A stretch of 64,000 nt of DNA. It comes from Sisyra terminalis. Lineage: Eukaryota > Arthropoda > Insecta > Neuroptera > Sisyridae. Where the stretch lies: the NCBI GenBank assembly GCA_958496175.1, contig OY292276.1, forward strand, positions 18,680,001 to 18,744,000, read 5' to 3'. Shown here one piece after another: positions 20,376 through 32,744 of this stretch (within the stretch, counting starts at the first letter, position 1; every line of letters starts with the position of its first letter). The position numbers and the translations under genes were made by a program. Below the pieces are notes generated by a model, which was not told where the DNA came from, did not search any database, and was given only the letters and a program-made list of their open reading frames with translations.

Positions 20376-23300
20376 TAAAATGATACTTTGCAAGGATGTT
20401 AGATGTACTAACATACTATAAAATCCTGGATGTTGCCGATATCTATAAAAAAATTAAAAAAATGTAGAATGAAAAACAGAATAAATTAATTCTTAGAATT
20501 ACCTTTACCTATTGCTCTTATTTTTAATATAAATTAGGTGTCGTCATTCCTTTTTTCAATAAGAAAAGTAACAGTTAAATAACCTTTGGTAACCGATAAA
20601 AAAATATTAATTTCAGGATGTTTTTTAACCGAAAAAACCAGTATCAATATAAATACCGCTTTTAAAGTTTAATTTATTTTCAATATAAGTTCAATTTTTT
20701 TCTGATTTTTTAAAAGAGTTCTACCATGAGAAAAAAAATAAGAACTACTTCCACACTTAATTGCTCTTGTAACACTGCAAATGTACATTGTTCATTGTAT
20801 ATGCCATATGACATTGAATTTTCAAAATTTCAACTATCAAAATTAATGAACATCTTAAAATCTCGTAATCCCATTGGCTAATAGCCACGTGTATGGACAT
20901 ATGTGTGCTATCTTCAAATATTAATGCATTGATTGACTAATTCATACTTTAATATTTAATTTCATTTGATTAAAAGTTAAAAAGAATTTCAAGTGATAAC
21001 TGAAATAAGAGATCATTAACCAAGATAACAATTCTTTAATATAAATAAATTATGTTTTATTAAGCTCCGAAATCCATAAATTTTAATGCTCACAGGGTTA
21101 GTATCGATTCAATGGTCAATTGTAATTTTTGTGAAAAAATTATTTCTCCAATTTAAATAATTATTAAATTTAAACAAAAATCACAGATGATTATTAAATA
21201 CCTATCTCATAAAATATCATTTATATTTCTCTAATTGTTTCATATTTGATCTAAAGATAAAAATAATATAAAGACAATGTAAAACAATATAAAGAAAAAA
21301 AAAAGTTTAGAAAACACGGAAATATTCGAGAAATATTAAGAAAATTTTATAAATATCTTTCCGCAGCAAATTTACTATAGCCCTGTCTTTTTTGTGGTCT
21401 TTCTTTTCAAACTCTTTAACATTTCATCAAAACGTAGTTTTTATTCCTTACTAGATTTTTTCAAGCGATAGATAAAATACAACGATCAGTAATTATTTTT
21501 CTTAATAGAATGCCTTTTTATAATGTTAATGTCAACTTGAGATTACTCTAGTCTTAGTCCACATTATTCTTCTTAAATATCTAGGACATTTCTAAAATTT
21601 ATGATTTGGAAATGTTCCAATTTAACCAAAAGGATTTTTAGTTTACTGCTACTTGTCTTTCTTATTAGTTAAAACTTTTGTTTTACCCACTGATTTTCCT
21701 TTACATGAAAATCATTTATAGGACATTACTTTTAATCACATAATATTCATTTTTGTCATCGGTTTTTGTATTGTCAAATTTATTTCCTTTGGTTTCTTGC
21801 TCTTTAATTAAATATTTACTATTTCCATCCGTAATTATGGATTTGGCAACATGTAGAGTTGAGTATGAGTTTTGAATAATAATTTTACAATTATAGTTAA
21901 ATGTTTATAATCTTTACTTTTGTTATTTAAAGCCTTAAATAACTAGATAGATATTTATCCTAACATCGTTAGGTTTCCTTTTGTATGCAGAAATTAATAT
22001 TGCAAAAAGTAATTTCAAAATAGCTACTTTTTATATATAATGTTAAAAGTAAATTATATGGGTGAATAAGATAAAGTCAAAGACTTCAAAATAAAGAAAA
22101 CCAAAAATTGTTTTGTTTTTAAATCATACCTTTTGAAAAAGCTTCAATAGTTTGCGTTTTTTGTTTTTGTTTTGAAATATGCTTTTATGAAACGGCATAA
22201 ATTAACAAAATATTTTGCCTCATTAGAGAAATTAGATGCATATTAACGTAATTACAAACTCCTTAATCAAAATAATTAACATCTCATTATATGCAAGTAT
22301 TATATGTATTAATCTTCATAACATGTTGCACAAGTAGGACCAATAACATATATATTAAGGGAATTAATCGTTCAATCAAATTTAATTCCAAATATCGGCT
22401 TAATACTAAACAATACCGTTTTGAATGTATTTTAATGCATTAACAAATTTGGAGGATTTGTTATTAACAACAATAATATTTTGTGTTTGCAATAAATCAT
22501 GTAATTATGAAAGCGGCTGTAAATAAAAGAAACATGTTTAAAAACTTTAATGATTGAAGATTTAAATTACTAAAAATATAACAATACAGCATTAGTTTAA
22601 ATCTGGTAATTTCGTTCTTTGGATTGGGGTAGGTAACTAAAGTGAAACTATGTATAATTATTCCCGCAATTTTATTTTTAAAAATTTAATGCGACGGCAA
22701 AATGTGCAATATTTTATAGTGAAAAATTTACATATTGTTTTAGATTTTAGTTGTTAACTTTGAACAATATGGTGTTCATTAGTAGCTACAACTTCAGCTT
22801 GAGCGACGAATTTAAAAAGTAAATAAATGCAATTATAAATATGTTCTGAAAGCCAGGTGAATTTATAATAAAGTATATAAAATTTAAATAAACTAGAATG
22901 TAGAAGCATTTATGCTACAGAATGTATATAGTACCTAGTGCTTTGAAAGAGATATAGGTATACAATAATGGAATTCTCGCAGCTGTTTAGACTGAGATGA
23001 GCTATCTTTTATAGAAAGCTTCAAAACCCTAATTTGGTATTGATACAGAAAGACGCAGTAATAAAATTGATCTGCAAAAAGATTATGAAAATAGATAGGA
23101 GCATGCATCTACAGCTAAGTTTCTAGGTCACGTTCCAATTTTCATTTTTATTATTTGCTACTTTATTATCATGTTTCTTTACCTGTTGTAGTAAGAAATA
23201 TTCGCTCATTGTTATTCTTCTTTAACAATGAGAATAATCAAAGACCTAACTCCTACACATGTCCGCATTAATAGAATTGTGAGAAGCATAAGAGTTTTGA

Positions 23301-24995
23301 ACTTAGACCAATATTCTTGAACATTTAAAGTATCTGATCTAGTTTGACACATGTAATGGCTTGATATTAAAATTAATACGTGCTTTAGATAAGCTTTAGG
23401 TTCGTATGTTCTTAATTAGGATAGCTTTATACTTCTAATAAATGACGCAATAACCTTAACAAAGTTATTTACATAAATGCTATCGTAACCAAGTTCATTA
23501 TTTAAGCGGGAAAAACCTGTAAAGTCACCGGGAGGTACATTAATATATGTGCAATTTAAAAAAATCGTGTACTGTTCCAATATCCGTTTTGTGTTGAATA
23601 CTTGGATAGCTGATGAGAAAACATAAATAGGACCACCTTCTGTGAATTTTGCTAGAAAGTTAGAACACTCGTTACCTAGAACCGTAACCTATAATGAGTT
23701 TCATTGCCGTCATTTTAGTTAACGTTTAAAGTATAATATTTATCGTTAACACTCGACTTTATTAAAATTAAAGTTCCGTATTTATATATAGTAACTTAAA
23801 AGTTACAGAAACTTAAAAATTATGTTCATTTCATTAAATTTATATGACCCTCTTGTGGATATTTTCATATTGTGAAATTTTACTTCTGTGAGCAATATTT
23901 TCTTTTACTTTAGTAAAAGAGTCAATAGGTATGACATTATTTCTGAAATCCTTATTTTTCTCCAAAACATAATATAAAATTTAAACCTTTATTTGTTCTA
24001 TTGTATGAATAAAATTTAATTAAAATATATTAAATCTTACGGAAATTAAGTCATAATCTATAATATCTATCGTTTCTATTTAGTTTTTAATTCTCAAGAT
24101 ATTCTCATAAATGATAAAATGACGCTTTATTTTTTCACATTTCATAAGAATTTAATTATAATACTCAAATATTTTTATTGTCGCCCCAAATTACTGCAGT
24201 AAACATTCCAGTGTCACGATCAACCATCATAAAGTTCTAGTGTAGGTATGGAGAATGCGTTACGCATATAAAACTAAATTGAATTTCATACATTTTGTTG
24301 CGACCAATTAAAATAGAGTTAAAAGGTACGAAAAGCTTTAAAATCGTATCGCGAAAAAATGCAAAATAAAAATGTACAAATAATGACAGTAACATTTAAA
24401 GACAAATTTATTCTAAGTTTATAATATAAACGAAAAAGTTCTTATGTTTTTTCATAAACATATTATGTAAACGACATTTTATCGCTTGGATTTTTTTGTG
24501 AAAAGGTCTTGCCGAATAAGCATATGAAAACTGCACTTGAAGCTTTTAAAGCGATTTAAGCGAACCCTGAGTCAATCGTTCTTTATGCAAAATAGCTTTG
24601 TGCCTAATATTAACTTCCACCCCTTAATTTTGGAGATAATGGATGACAACCCACAATGTTTTTATTTACTCTTTTAAGATTTTTAAGGATGTTTTTATGT
24701 ATCATTATTATTCCTTACTAACTTATATTCGCTACTCCGTCAGCAATTTTATTGTTTTGCAATTATTTTACGTTATCTATCGCCTATTTATTTACAAAAA
24801 AAAATTATTGTCCAAAATTCTGTGAAAACAATGAAATGCCTATAGTAATAAATAAATTATAGGTTGTTATAATAAAATATATTGCTTTAAAAACGAAGAA
24901 TGTATCAACCTGAATATTCAAACGACGTCTACCACAATAAGAATCCATGAAATGAAATTCCAATATTGGGAAATATAATTATTCAACCTAACAAA
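20376..24995. other. AT-rich stretch, no gene seen
   Basis: A long featureless region. Slightly GC-richer bits at 22.97-23.12 and 24.18-24.27 kb carry no recognisable motif or domain. Confidence 0.45.
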
Positions 24996-25015
24996 CATAA
25001 TATTTAATCACTATT

Positions 25016-25225
25016 TATAGATAATAATATATATCTTATGGGATTTTTTTTATTGTTTTATGGATTTTTTTTTTAAAATAAATAATTATTACCTGATGAT
25101 AACAGTCATAAACTGTTGAAACGCGTCGTAATAAAGAAGAAATTGAGTCCCATAAGACATATATTATTATCCATGAATTTCTTGTGACTCGGAAATAAAT
25201 TAAATACTTATCAATGTTAAGCTAT
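25016..25225 (+). mobile_element. Hammerhead-carrying repeat, copy D (best copy)
   Basis: The element contains the ribozyme-like motif at 25086-25134 and a downstream tail with AAATTGAGTC, CATAAGACAT, TTATTATCCATGAATT and TGTGACTCGGAAATAAAT, ending near TACTTATCAATGTTAA. The same tail blocks occur at 30.0 and 41.9 kb. To the left, 25016-25046 (GATAATAATATATATCTTAT) is an inverted copy of the tail, so the unit is partly palindromic. No protein frame. The arrangement fits truncated, inverted copies of Penelope-like element ends, but no such reverse transcriptase is present in the window. Confidence 0.65.
25086..25134 (+). ncRNA. Hammerhead-ribozyme-like motif with complete stem I
   Basis: Stem I 5' strand TTATTAC (25086-25092) is followed by the core CTGATGA (25093-25099) and one extra T. 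Stem II is AACAG / CTGTT (25101-25105 with 25113-25117, five Watson-Crick pairs, 7-nt loop). GAA at 25118-25120 leads to ACGCGT (25121-25126), a perfect palindrome, and C (25127). Stem I 3' strand GTAATAA (25128-25134) is the exact complement of TTATTAC, 7 bp. Predicted cleavage is after 25127. A 6-nt palindrome cannot form a looped stem III, so activity would need two RNA molecules or a tandem transcript. The extra nucleotide between core and stem II departs from the minimal consensus. Confidence 0.65.
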
Positions 25226-28200
25226 TTATAATTATTATAATAAAAATTAAATACTTATTATAAACGTATCAATCATAATAATGAAAGCTCCATAAGACCG
25301 AAGAGTAATAAGTCTCATAATATATTGGAAATAACCTATAATGCGACAATTACATATCACAAAATAAATCATACCATTTATCAATAATATTAATATAATT
25401 ATTTACATCTAAAATATGAATTGTTGGATTAATTAACAAACGACCACATAAGATAATAAAATTGTATAAGTCAAACTTTTCGTGCCATAGAGCTTTTTAG
25501 CGTAAGCCGTCTTGTTATTCCTTAACTACCAAATCAAAATTTTTTATAGCATAATTGCATTTCCGGGATGTAGTATGAGTTGAAATTTTCAAATTTCTAA
25601 TAATTATTTTCTGTGCCAATTAATGATTATTTATAACAAAGAATTATAATAAATTGTTATAACAAGAATTTACTATCAGAAAAATAATCAAAATGTAAAT
25701 TATCATCAGTTAAACACCTTTTCCTTTTTAAGCAACTTTAAGGTCAAATTAGCTACAATTTACTGAAAAAAAAAAACAAACAGGAAATTGTGGATTTTGA
25801 ACTCTGTCTGACCCTCATTAATACATAAAAAGAAAATTTTACCTATATAAAGGAAATGTAACTTTTTTTAATTGTAGTTTGGATTTAAAAATGCTTATGT
25901 TTTAAAAGAATAATTTTAACACCTTCAAAAGAATACAGTTAAGTAGAAATTGCTTTATGTAAAAATGTGTAAGACAAACTAATCAACCATTGCCTGTATG
26001 CATTTTCATCTCTTTGTTTAACGTTGGGAATACTTGTTGGCAGTATTTTTATAATATTTTATTTACCATGTTGTCAGAAGAACATTGACTTTTAACTATT
26101 TTCGAAAATTCAGCATTTTTAAAAATCTCTGATATTGTTAATTTGAATTGAAAATTTACTGTTTTCTGAAAAAAATTTAAATATAAAATTTTAAATATAA
26201 GGAATTGTTACCTTTTTTATTTCTAACATGACAAAAACGATTGATTTTGATTTAACAAGTAGGTAGTTGTTTTATATAAGATAATCGAATCAAGGTGAAA
26301 TCATTCAAAAGCTTTGTGAAAAATTTTTAGGCGTTCACTCATCAAAACCCTACAGACTAGTTATTTAACCCAAAAAAGTGCCTAAAATATCAAAAACCTT
26401 TTTGTTCGGTCATTAATTATTTTTCAAAATTTCGTAGTCTTCCAACTATTAAAAGAGAACAATGATACTATTGGTACGTTTTTTTCCTCAAAGAATAAAC
26501 ACAGCTAAAAGCGGACGGCATTGAAAGCAGAACATTTATTCGTTAGGAATAGCAAGTGTTAACTTGGGAATTGTTAGGTAAAGATTTCCTACATCGCCTT
26601 AGATAGAATATTCCCTTGATTCCATCGTATGCCTCACGATACCAAAAGAACCATTTGCTTAGAATCTAGATTAAAGTGGCTAAAGTGAACAGTAAATCAG
26701 ATTTTAGAATCATCTTTAATGTCCCTTGAGAATTACAACGTTAAAGCTACACGCATTCGTACAAGATTGGTATCGTATTCGGTCGGATTGGTATCGGTCA
26801 TATGTCATTAATTAAATTGAAACGACTATGTTTTTGAAAATATCGTTCAGTATGAGTTATGATTAGATAAGAATTTTTTCGTAATTACAATATTCATGCT
26901 GTTATTTGGGATAGGAGATACTTCTCACTCAATCTAATCAATGGTTTTTTCTTTTATATTAGGGCTTATTAATATTTGTGAATATTAATAGAATAATAAT
27001 TAATATTTGTGAAACTTGTGAATATTTTTTGTGTGAAACTTGAACAATCTAAACCTGTTTTAAAAATAAAACCCATTTTTTTTTTTAAATGTTTATATTC
27101 TTGTGATAAATAAATATTTTTAACATACGTAGATATTCTCTATTTGCTAACTCAAAAAAAAAAAATAATCCTTTAACAAATAGATGTTTTCTTACTCTTA
27201 TTAGTAATATGTTACAAATTAAATTGTTTGTTCAAAAAGTTACAGATTTGAAGTATTTACTAACAAAACAATAAAGTTAACAAAAGGAAGAAATATTTTC
27301 GAAAATAAAGGACATACAGCAGAATAAGTACAAACTCTTAAAATACGAAGGAACAATTTGAAATTTAGTTTAACCCAATGTCTTATATGTATACACAGAT
27401 TTGGTTTGTGTACTTTTATAGAAAAGAAAGTAAATCTTATACTTCCAACATTACGAAAAACTTATGTCTTTTATTCGATCATCAATGATGGATGACATCC
27501 TAATAGTATGGATGTAAGATTTTTGAATATTTAAACCATTTTTTGCAAAATTTAATTTTTGAGCTAGACTCTCAATTAAGTTATTATTTTAGATATTATA
27601 TAATAAATACTATTAAAATGAGGTTACTGAGACTTCATTTATATAACGAAGATGCTTACTTTATTTCCCTTAAAAGAATTAAGGAAAAAATATTCAAACA
27701 TATGTTTAAACACGCATCGTAAAACACTTATCATACGTAGAATTCGAATTCTGAAGAGGTTCTATACTTTATTTACGTAGTATATTTTTAATAAAAATTG
27801 CTCTTATTGATTATAAAATATAAATAGTACTTATTGCAGGAAAAATACGATTTTAGTTAATTTCAAATAAAGAATTATATACAAAGGTGCGTCAGCATTT
27901 ATCGGCAGAATTTTTAACTGCGTTCACTTCAGTGTATTGATACTTGAGAGGCTCATACAAAATAACAATTCAGAATGTGGTCCTTAATACCATGTTGACC
28001 TTATTGTGGCTCTATCGAGCAACAAATTGTTTTCTAACATCAGCTTTTATTTTCTGCTCATAAGTTAATACCAATAAAAAACAAACAAGAAGGTATCGTA
28101 AGCCTAGAAATGCGATGCAGGAAAAGAATGAAGAAAATGGAATGAACGAATAGATTTTCAAGCAAAAAGTATTGAGATAAATAAACAAAGAAAAAGCAAT

Positions 28201-29458
28201 CATGTGATGATTGTTAAAGTAGGTAATTATTTAGGTCATATTATCAGAAGAAAGTAATTAAAATTGAATGTAGTAAAAGAAAAACAGGAAGGTATCAAGT
28301 AAACAAATGCATAGTAAAATGATTTTTTTTATATCCTGAAAGTATGAGTGATCGAAAACATCCTTCTGGAGATAAGCAGCGCTAGAATGAGGATATCAAC
28401 TATGCAAAAAAAAGGGAGCCTGTTGTAAAAGATAAAATAAAATCACAAGCTATATTGTGCAAAACAAACAATTCATAAGTTTCTTTTTTCTATATACTTA
28501 TTATTTTATGTTTCTTAAATTTTTAATATTTAGAGGAGTATAATTATTTAAAGTTTGAATAGGAAAGTATAAATTTTCAATTGATTATAAGTATTACAAT
28601 AACGCAAGTCTGGTTTTCAGCAGTAAAGAGGACAAGTTCCAAAATGATCCATTAAGTTCCCGTGTAACTTTAAAAATCCAATCACCGTATTCCGTGAAGT
28701 TAGTTGTGCATTTTCTTTGAAATGAAATATAATCATTTATTTAGTTGAATTTATGTTTACGTGTACCTTCAGGTACATCAAAGAATCAATAAGACATCAC
28801 ATTCATCATTAGCAACACAAAAATCTCTCTAAGGAAGATGTGATTTTAAAGATCATTTTGTTTTCAAATTAAAAGAAACTACAGATAATGGCATCCTCAA
28901 TAACTATTAGGTGCGTATAAAGACTTCATTAACCATATATTTATTGTTATTGGTGACTTTAAAAATCATTGTGATATAACTTTTGTCAAAAAAAGTTTTT
29001 AATGAAAAGTTAATATATATTAACTTTTATTAATTTATATTAATTATATTAAGTTAATTTATAATTAAGTTAATTAAGTTTTAATTAAGTTTTAATTAAG
29101 TTAATTTATATTAAGTTATTAGTGACCCCAAAATACCCGAGTAACAAAATTTGGCTCATTTTATTCATTTTACTACGAAAATTTTTATTTTTCACCTTAG
29201 GATTATGTATTTAAAATATGCACTACTGAGCGGCACAGATGCAATAATCCGTTTATGTTGAATAAAATCGATCAAAACTTGTCTTAAATGGTTTTAGGAA
29301 CCAAATTAAAAAAATAAATTCTTATGATCTTCTTTTATTCAAGCTTTTGTTTGTGATTGCTTTACTCACCTAAATTAGAAAAAATAAGACTTGAAGAATA
29401 AAAAAAAGATTTGGCCATTGTAAAATATATAGTAAATATAATAAATACTCATTCTCGA
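25226..29458. other. AT-rich stretch, no gene seen
   Basis: No gene. Small direct repeat GATTGGTATCG at about 26,765-26,795. A run of TTAATTAAGTT-like repeats at about 29,000-29,115 is simple sequence. Confidence 0.45.
28990..29118. repeat. TTAATTAAGTTT-type low-complexity repeat
   Basis: Irregular tandem units of TTAATTAAGTTT and TTATATTAA cover about 130 bp. Simple-sequence expansion without other content. Confidence 0.6.
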
Positions 29459-29459
29459 A

Positions 29460-29683
29460 TTTTGGATTGAATTTCTTAGATTCTCTCTGCATACATTGGA
29501 ACCTTATTTATTGGAGTTTAAGGTTTTGAACCAGAAGCTGCAATGTATAACTAAAGGTTCCAATGTATACAGAAAAGATCTAGGAAATTCAATCAAAAAT
29601 AAGGTTTGAAATCTTTAGCTCCAATATATAATATTTAAGGTTCCCATGTATACAGAGAATATCCAGGAAATTTAATCAAAAAT
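29460..29683. repeat. 82-bp tandem pair with an inverted partial copy
   Basis: Two direct units, 29520-29600 and 29601-29683, share AAGGTTxxCATGTATACAGA and GGAAATTxAATCAAAAAT. On their left, 29460-29504 is an inverted partial copy (GAATTTCTTAGATTCT then GCATACATTGGAACC). No coding content. It may be the end of a fold-back element. Confidence 0.75.
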
Positions 29684-29988
29684 CACTCAACCTTCAGTTC
29701 CTAGAGGTTCTTGAAGAAATTCAATCGACAATTCCAAAAAGAATTGGGATAGAAGGGCGCCAGAAAGCACAAGCCCAGAGGCTGCCGTGTTGAGGCTTAA
29801 TTAACCTCATCCAGAAAAATCCAACCAACTTATTAAGAAAAAATGCGTAAAAAAATAAATTTATTGTCCCGACCGGAAAATTTATCATTGTTAAATATTT
29901 TTTTTCCTTTTTTCGAGTCACAGTTCATAAATTAATGAATAATTATGTATAACGTATGACTCAATTTCTTTATTTATTTCTTGGTTAC

Positions 29989-30030
29989 GACATGTTTCAT
30001 CAGTCCTTGGCTATCATCATCAGGCAATGC
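29989..30030 (-). ncRNA. Hammerhead-like motif of copy E, left arm
   Basis: The minus strand has an intact CTGATGA (30023-30017), a decayed stem II (GATAG against CTGAT, with mismatches), GAAA, then ACATGT and C. ACATGT differs from ACGCGT of copies D and F yet is again a perfect palindrome. Stem II decay suggests this copy would cleave poorly if at all. Confidence 0.45.
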
Positions 30031-30149
30031 TTATTGTTATTGTTTCAATTGTAAACAAATTTCATATAAGCTATTTGATCCTAATTATTTGTCGTTGAGG
30101 GTGTAACTTACATCTAATTGGAAAGTTTTATATTTTTCATATTAAAAGA

Positions 30150-30185
30150 TGTAAAGTCAAAGATTGTTGAAACGCGTTGAATTCA
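30150..30185 (+). ncRNA. Degenerate hammerhead-like motif, right arm of copy E
   Basis: GTCAAAGATTGTT, GAAACGCGTTG and the downstream tail are present, but the CTGATGA core has decayed to AAGATGT. Recognised only because it mirrors the left arm. Confidence 0.4.
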
Positions 30186-30235
30186 AGAAATAAATAAAGA
30201 AATTCAGTCATACGACCTATATAATTATTAAATAA

Positions 30236-30585
30236 TTTAATGTTCCCTTATATATGTTTAAATATTTCCTTTTTAACTTTTCAATTTATTCATCTTCAGT
30301 AGTTTGTATTTCATGTAGTTTAGGAAAATTTACGCTTTTCACATGACAGAATTTTTAAATTGCAAATTAAGAAATGTTCACTTATATTTGGGTTTGTTTC
30401 TTTTATTGCAATTGTTGCGAACTGTAAGCGTTTATGCTGTTGCATAATATACTAACCAGTAAATAAAATGTTTACACATAGATATTAAATGTATGCATTT
30501 TTCTCAATAAAATTTTGAAATGCATCATGAAGATAAATATTGGAAACGAATCTAGTGAAATTCAGTTTTGCATCGCATCAGTAAA
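30236..30585. other. AT-rich stretch, no gene seen
   Basis: Nothing supported. Confidence 0.5.
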
Positions 30586-30589
30586 TACG

Positions 30590-30740
30590 GCAAACTTGAA
30601 CGGGGTGATAATTTTATTGGCTGTGCGTTTGTCACATATTGCGTCCTCGCTCAGCTGGAAAATCGAGCCGCGCCCTATAAGCGTACCCCGTTACTATGCT
30701 GGAGCATATGAGTTGTCACCCTCAACTGTCACTACAATAA
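30590..30740. promoter_or_regulatory. GC-richer island, candidate conserved regulatory element
   Basis: About 150 bp stands out from AT-rich flanks: TGGCTGTGCGTTTGTCACAT, GCGTCCTCGCTCAGCTGG (E-box CAGCTG at 30652-30657), AATCGAGCCGCGCCC and GTACCCCGTTACTATGC. No repeat structure is visible. An 84-codon frame crosses it but has no recognisable domain, and neither end looks like a splice site. A regulatory element is a guess from composition. Confidence 0.25.
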
Positions 30741-32740
30741 TTTATTTCCGTTTGTTCTTTTTACATTAATTTTTATTTTTCTTTGTCATGACCACGAAAA
30801 TTTCCTGACAATATCGCTGTTTGTTTGCCTTATATTTTTGTCTAAAATTTCCGATTCTTGTCAAACTCCATATAACTTCTGTCAGCCAACTTTATGATTA
30901 ATAATTTTACAAAAAGTGGTTCTTATTATATTTTATCATATTTTTTTTTTCAGAAAACAACAATTTCATTTTTCAACAAATCACTCATGGTTGGCATAAA
31001 GCGAAATGCCATTTCATTTTTGAAATTATCAAGCAACGTTATTTTACAACATCAACAAAGAGATACTAATTTAAAAATAAAAATAATAACTTTGGCAACC
31101 AACAAAATTTTATGTTTGAATATCATTATAAAAATCAGTCCAAAGATCATCAAATTGTTGAGAATTCAACTAATTTTAAATTCTCATCATAACTCGATAT
31201 TCGGAAGTAATAAACCAAATAATTTTAATTTATAACTGGTATTGCAAGCAAAATGCGAAACAGTTTTGAATAAAATACGGCTATACATTGAATATTAATG
31301 AAAATTAAGTTGTGAAATTGTTTTATGACTTCCTCGTTGCTTATAATTAAATTACTTATTTATTATTTCATATTCAAATTACATTTTCTTAACAAATAAA
31401 GTCAATTATGAAAAAGGCAACTTTAAACGTTTTTGCCGTGGTAGCAAGGCTCATATATCAACAAAAGATATAAACATAATGTTTTAAAGCCAAAACCTGA
31501 TATGAATACTGAATTAACCCAAACAATTTTCTAACACTTTCAAAGGAAATTTTATAACTTGGAAAAATTTAAAACATGAAAATTTGTCGAACAAAATTAA
31601 TTTTTAGTTTAAAATTTCATAAAAATTATGTCTTTAATAAACAAGTTTTTCTCATCTCAAACAATATAAAACTATTTAATAAATTATTTGATTATATTTA
31701 TGTTCACAGCAGCGAAATTTTTTTAAACTTTATAAGTCTTGGAATTTCTATAAAAGATTTCAAAAGCCAACTGGAAGACGAATGGTCAAGGTGGCTGCTT
31801 TGATACTAGTAAACGTTGGACTTGAATTTCTGGGCGAGTAAATAAGCAAACATTTTGTAGGTATTACTACATTTATGGCAACATAAAGTTATTATGTCTC
31901 TGATTTTTTTTTATTTTAGCTGCTTTTTTTAAATAAAAGTTTATTTGACAAAAATTATAAGAAGCAAACTTCTGATTTTTGTTTAAAGCTGAAAAACCAT
32001 AGCTGTTTTTTTTTTGAGCACTAATCTCTTTTGTTCAGTTGAGAACAGGAATATATTTGAAAATTTGAATAGTAATCATCTCCTAAATTATATACTAAAT
32101 TCAAGAATAAGTATGTTAAACTTTGATTTTAAAATGAAAGAATGAATACTTCGTTTTATCAGCGATATTGTTTTCTTTCGTTTAATGAAGTGGAATGAAT
32201 AAACTGTTTACTTATTACATCAACAAAGTTTAAATATAAAAATACAAAGTTAATTATTATTAAAATGTTTATTCGGTGACAAAAAGGTATTTGTTTTCGA
32301 GTAAATGAGTTTTTTGAACTTGGAAAGAGGTTTGTTTGTGATATTTTAGTTTAAAAAAACTGTTGTTTTTTCCTCCATAATGTTGTTTAATTACGTTTTA
32401 ACATTTCAAAAAAAAATGTTTTGAATATCATTTGAATTGGTTTTGCGTAGTTTTAAATCCGATTAAGAACGTTTTAATTCAAAGGAATTGTTTTATGCAG
32501 ACAACGTAATATCTACATAAATAAAAATAAATTGTCCTGGCTAACTTATCAACCTTCAGCTTAAGCTGTAAAAAGTAAAGTTGAAATTTAACCAGAATAT
32601 GTTTATGAAAAAAAAGTTTTGAGCTTAGAATATAAAGAGATTTTTCAAAACATTTTTCTCACTGAGTAACTTTATTTTATTGAGGTTAAACAAAAAGTGT
32701 TTCAAAATATTATATAAGCGTCCGACAGGGAGCATTTTAA
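30741..32740. other. AT-rich stretch, no gene seen
   Basis: Contains the longest open frame in the window (30894-31235, 113 codons). By a rough stop-codon estimate about one such frame is expected by chance in 64 kb of this composition. Its peptide is low-complexity I/K/N-rich. Confidence 0.45.
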
Positions 32741-32744
32741 TGAT

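Larger units (their letters stand above)
29883..30235. mobile_element. Inverted hammerhead-carrying element, copy E
   Basis: The left arm (minus orientation) runs from ATCATTGTTAAATATTT through CGAGTCACAG, TTAATGAATAATTATG, ATGACTCAATTTCTTTATTT to the core at 30023. The right arm (plus orientation, about 30150-30235) carries the same tail from GTTGAAACGCGTTG through AAGAAATAAATAAAGAAATT to TCATACGACCTATATAATTA. The spacer includes the shared TTGTAAACAAATTTCATATA. Two tails facing outward with ribozyme-like cores inward is the same plan as copies D and F. No frame codes for protein. Confidence 0.7.

Noticed and set aside
23605..23635. CTGATGAGAAAAC, a hammerhead core-like string
   Set aside because: No room for a stem II between core and GAAA.
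30894..31235. Longest open frame (113 codons), preceded inside by TTTTTTTTTTCAG
   Set aside because: Roughly one frame of this length is expected by chance in 64 kb of this base composition. The peptide is low-complexity I/K/N-rich with no domain, and no paired splice sites keep a frame.
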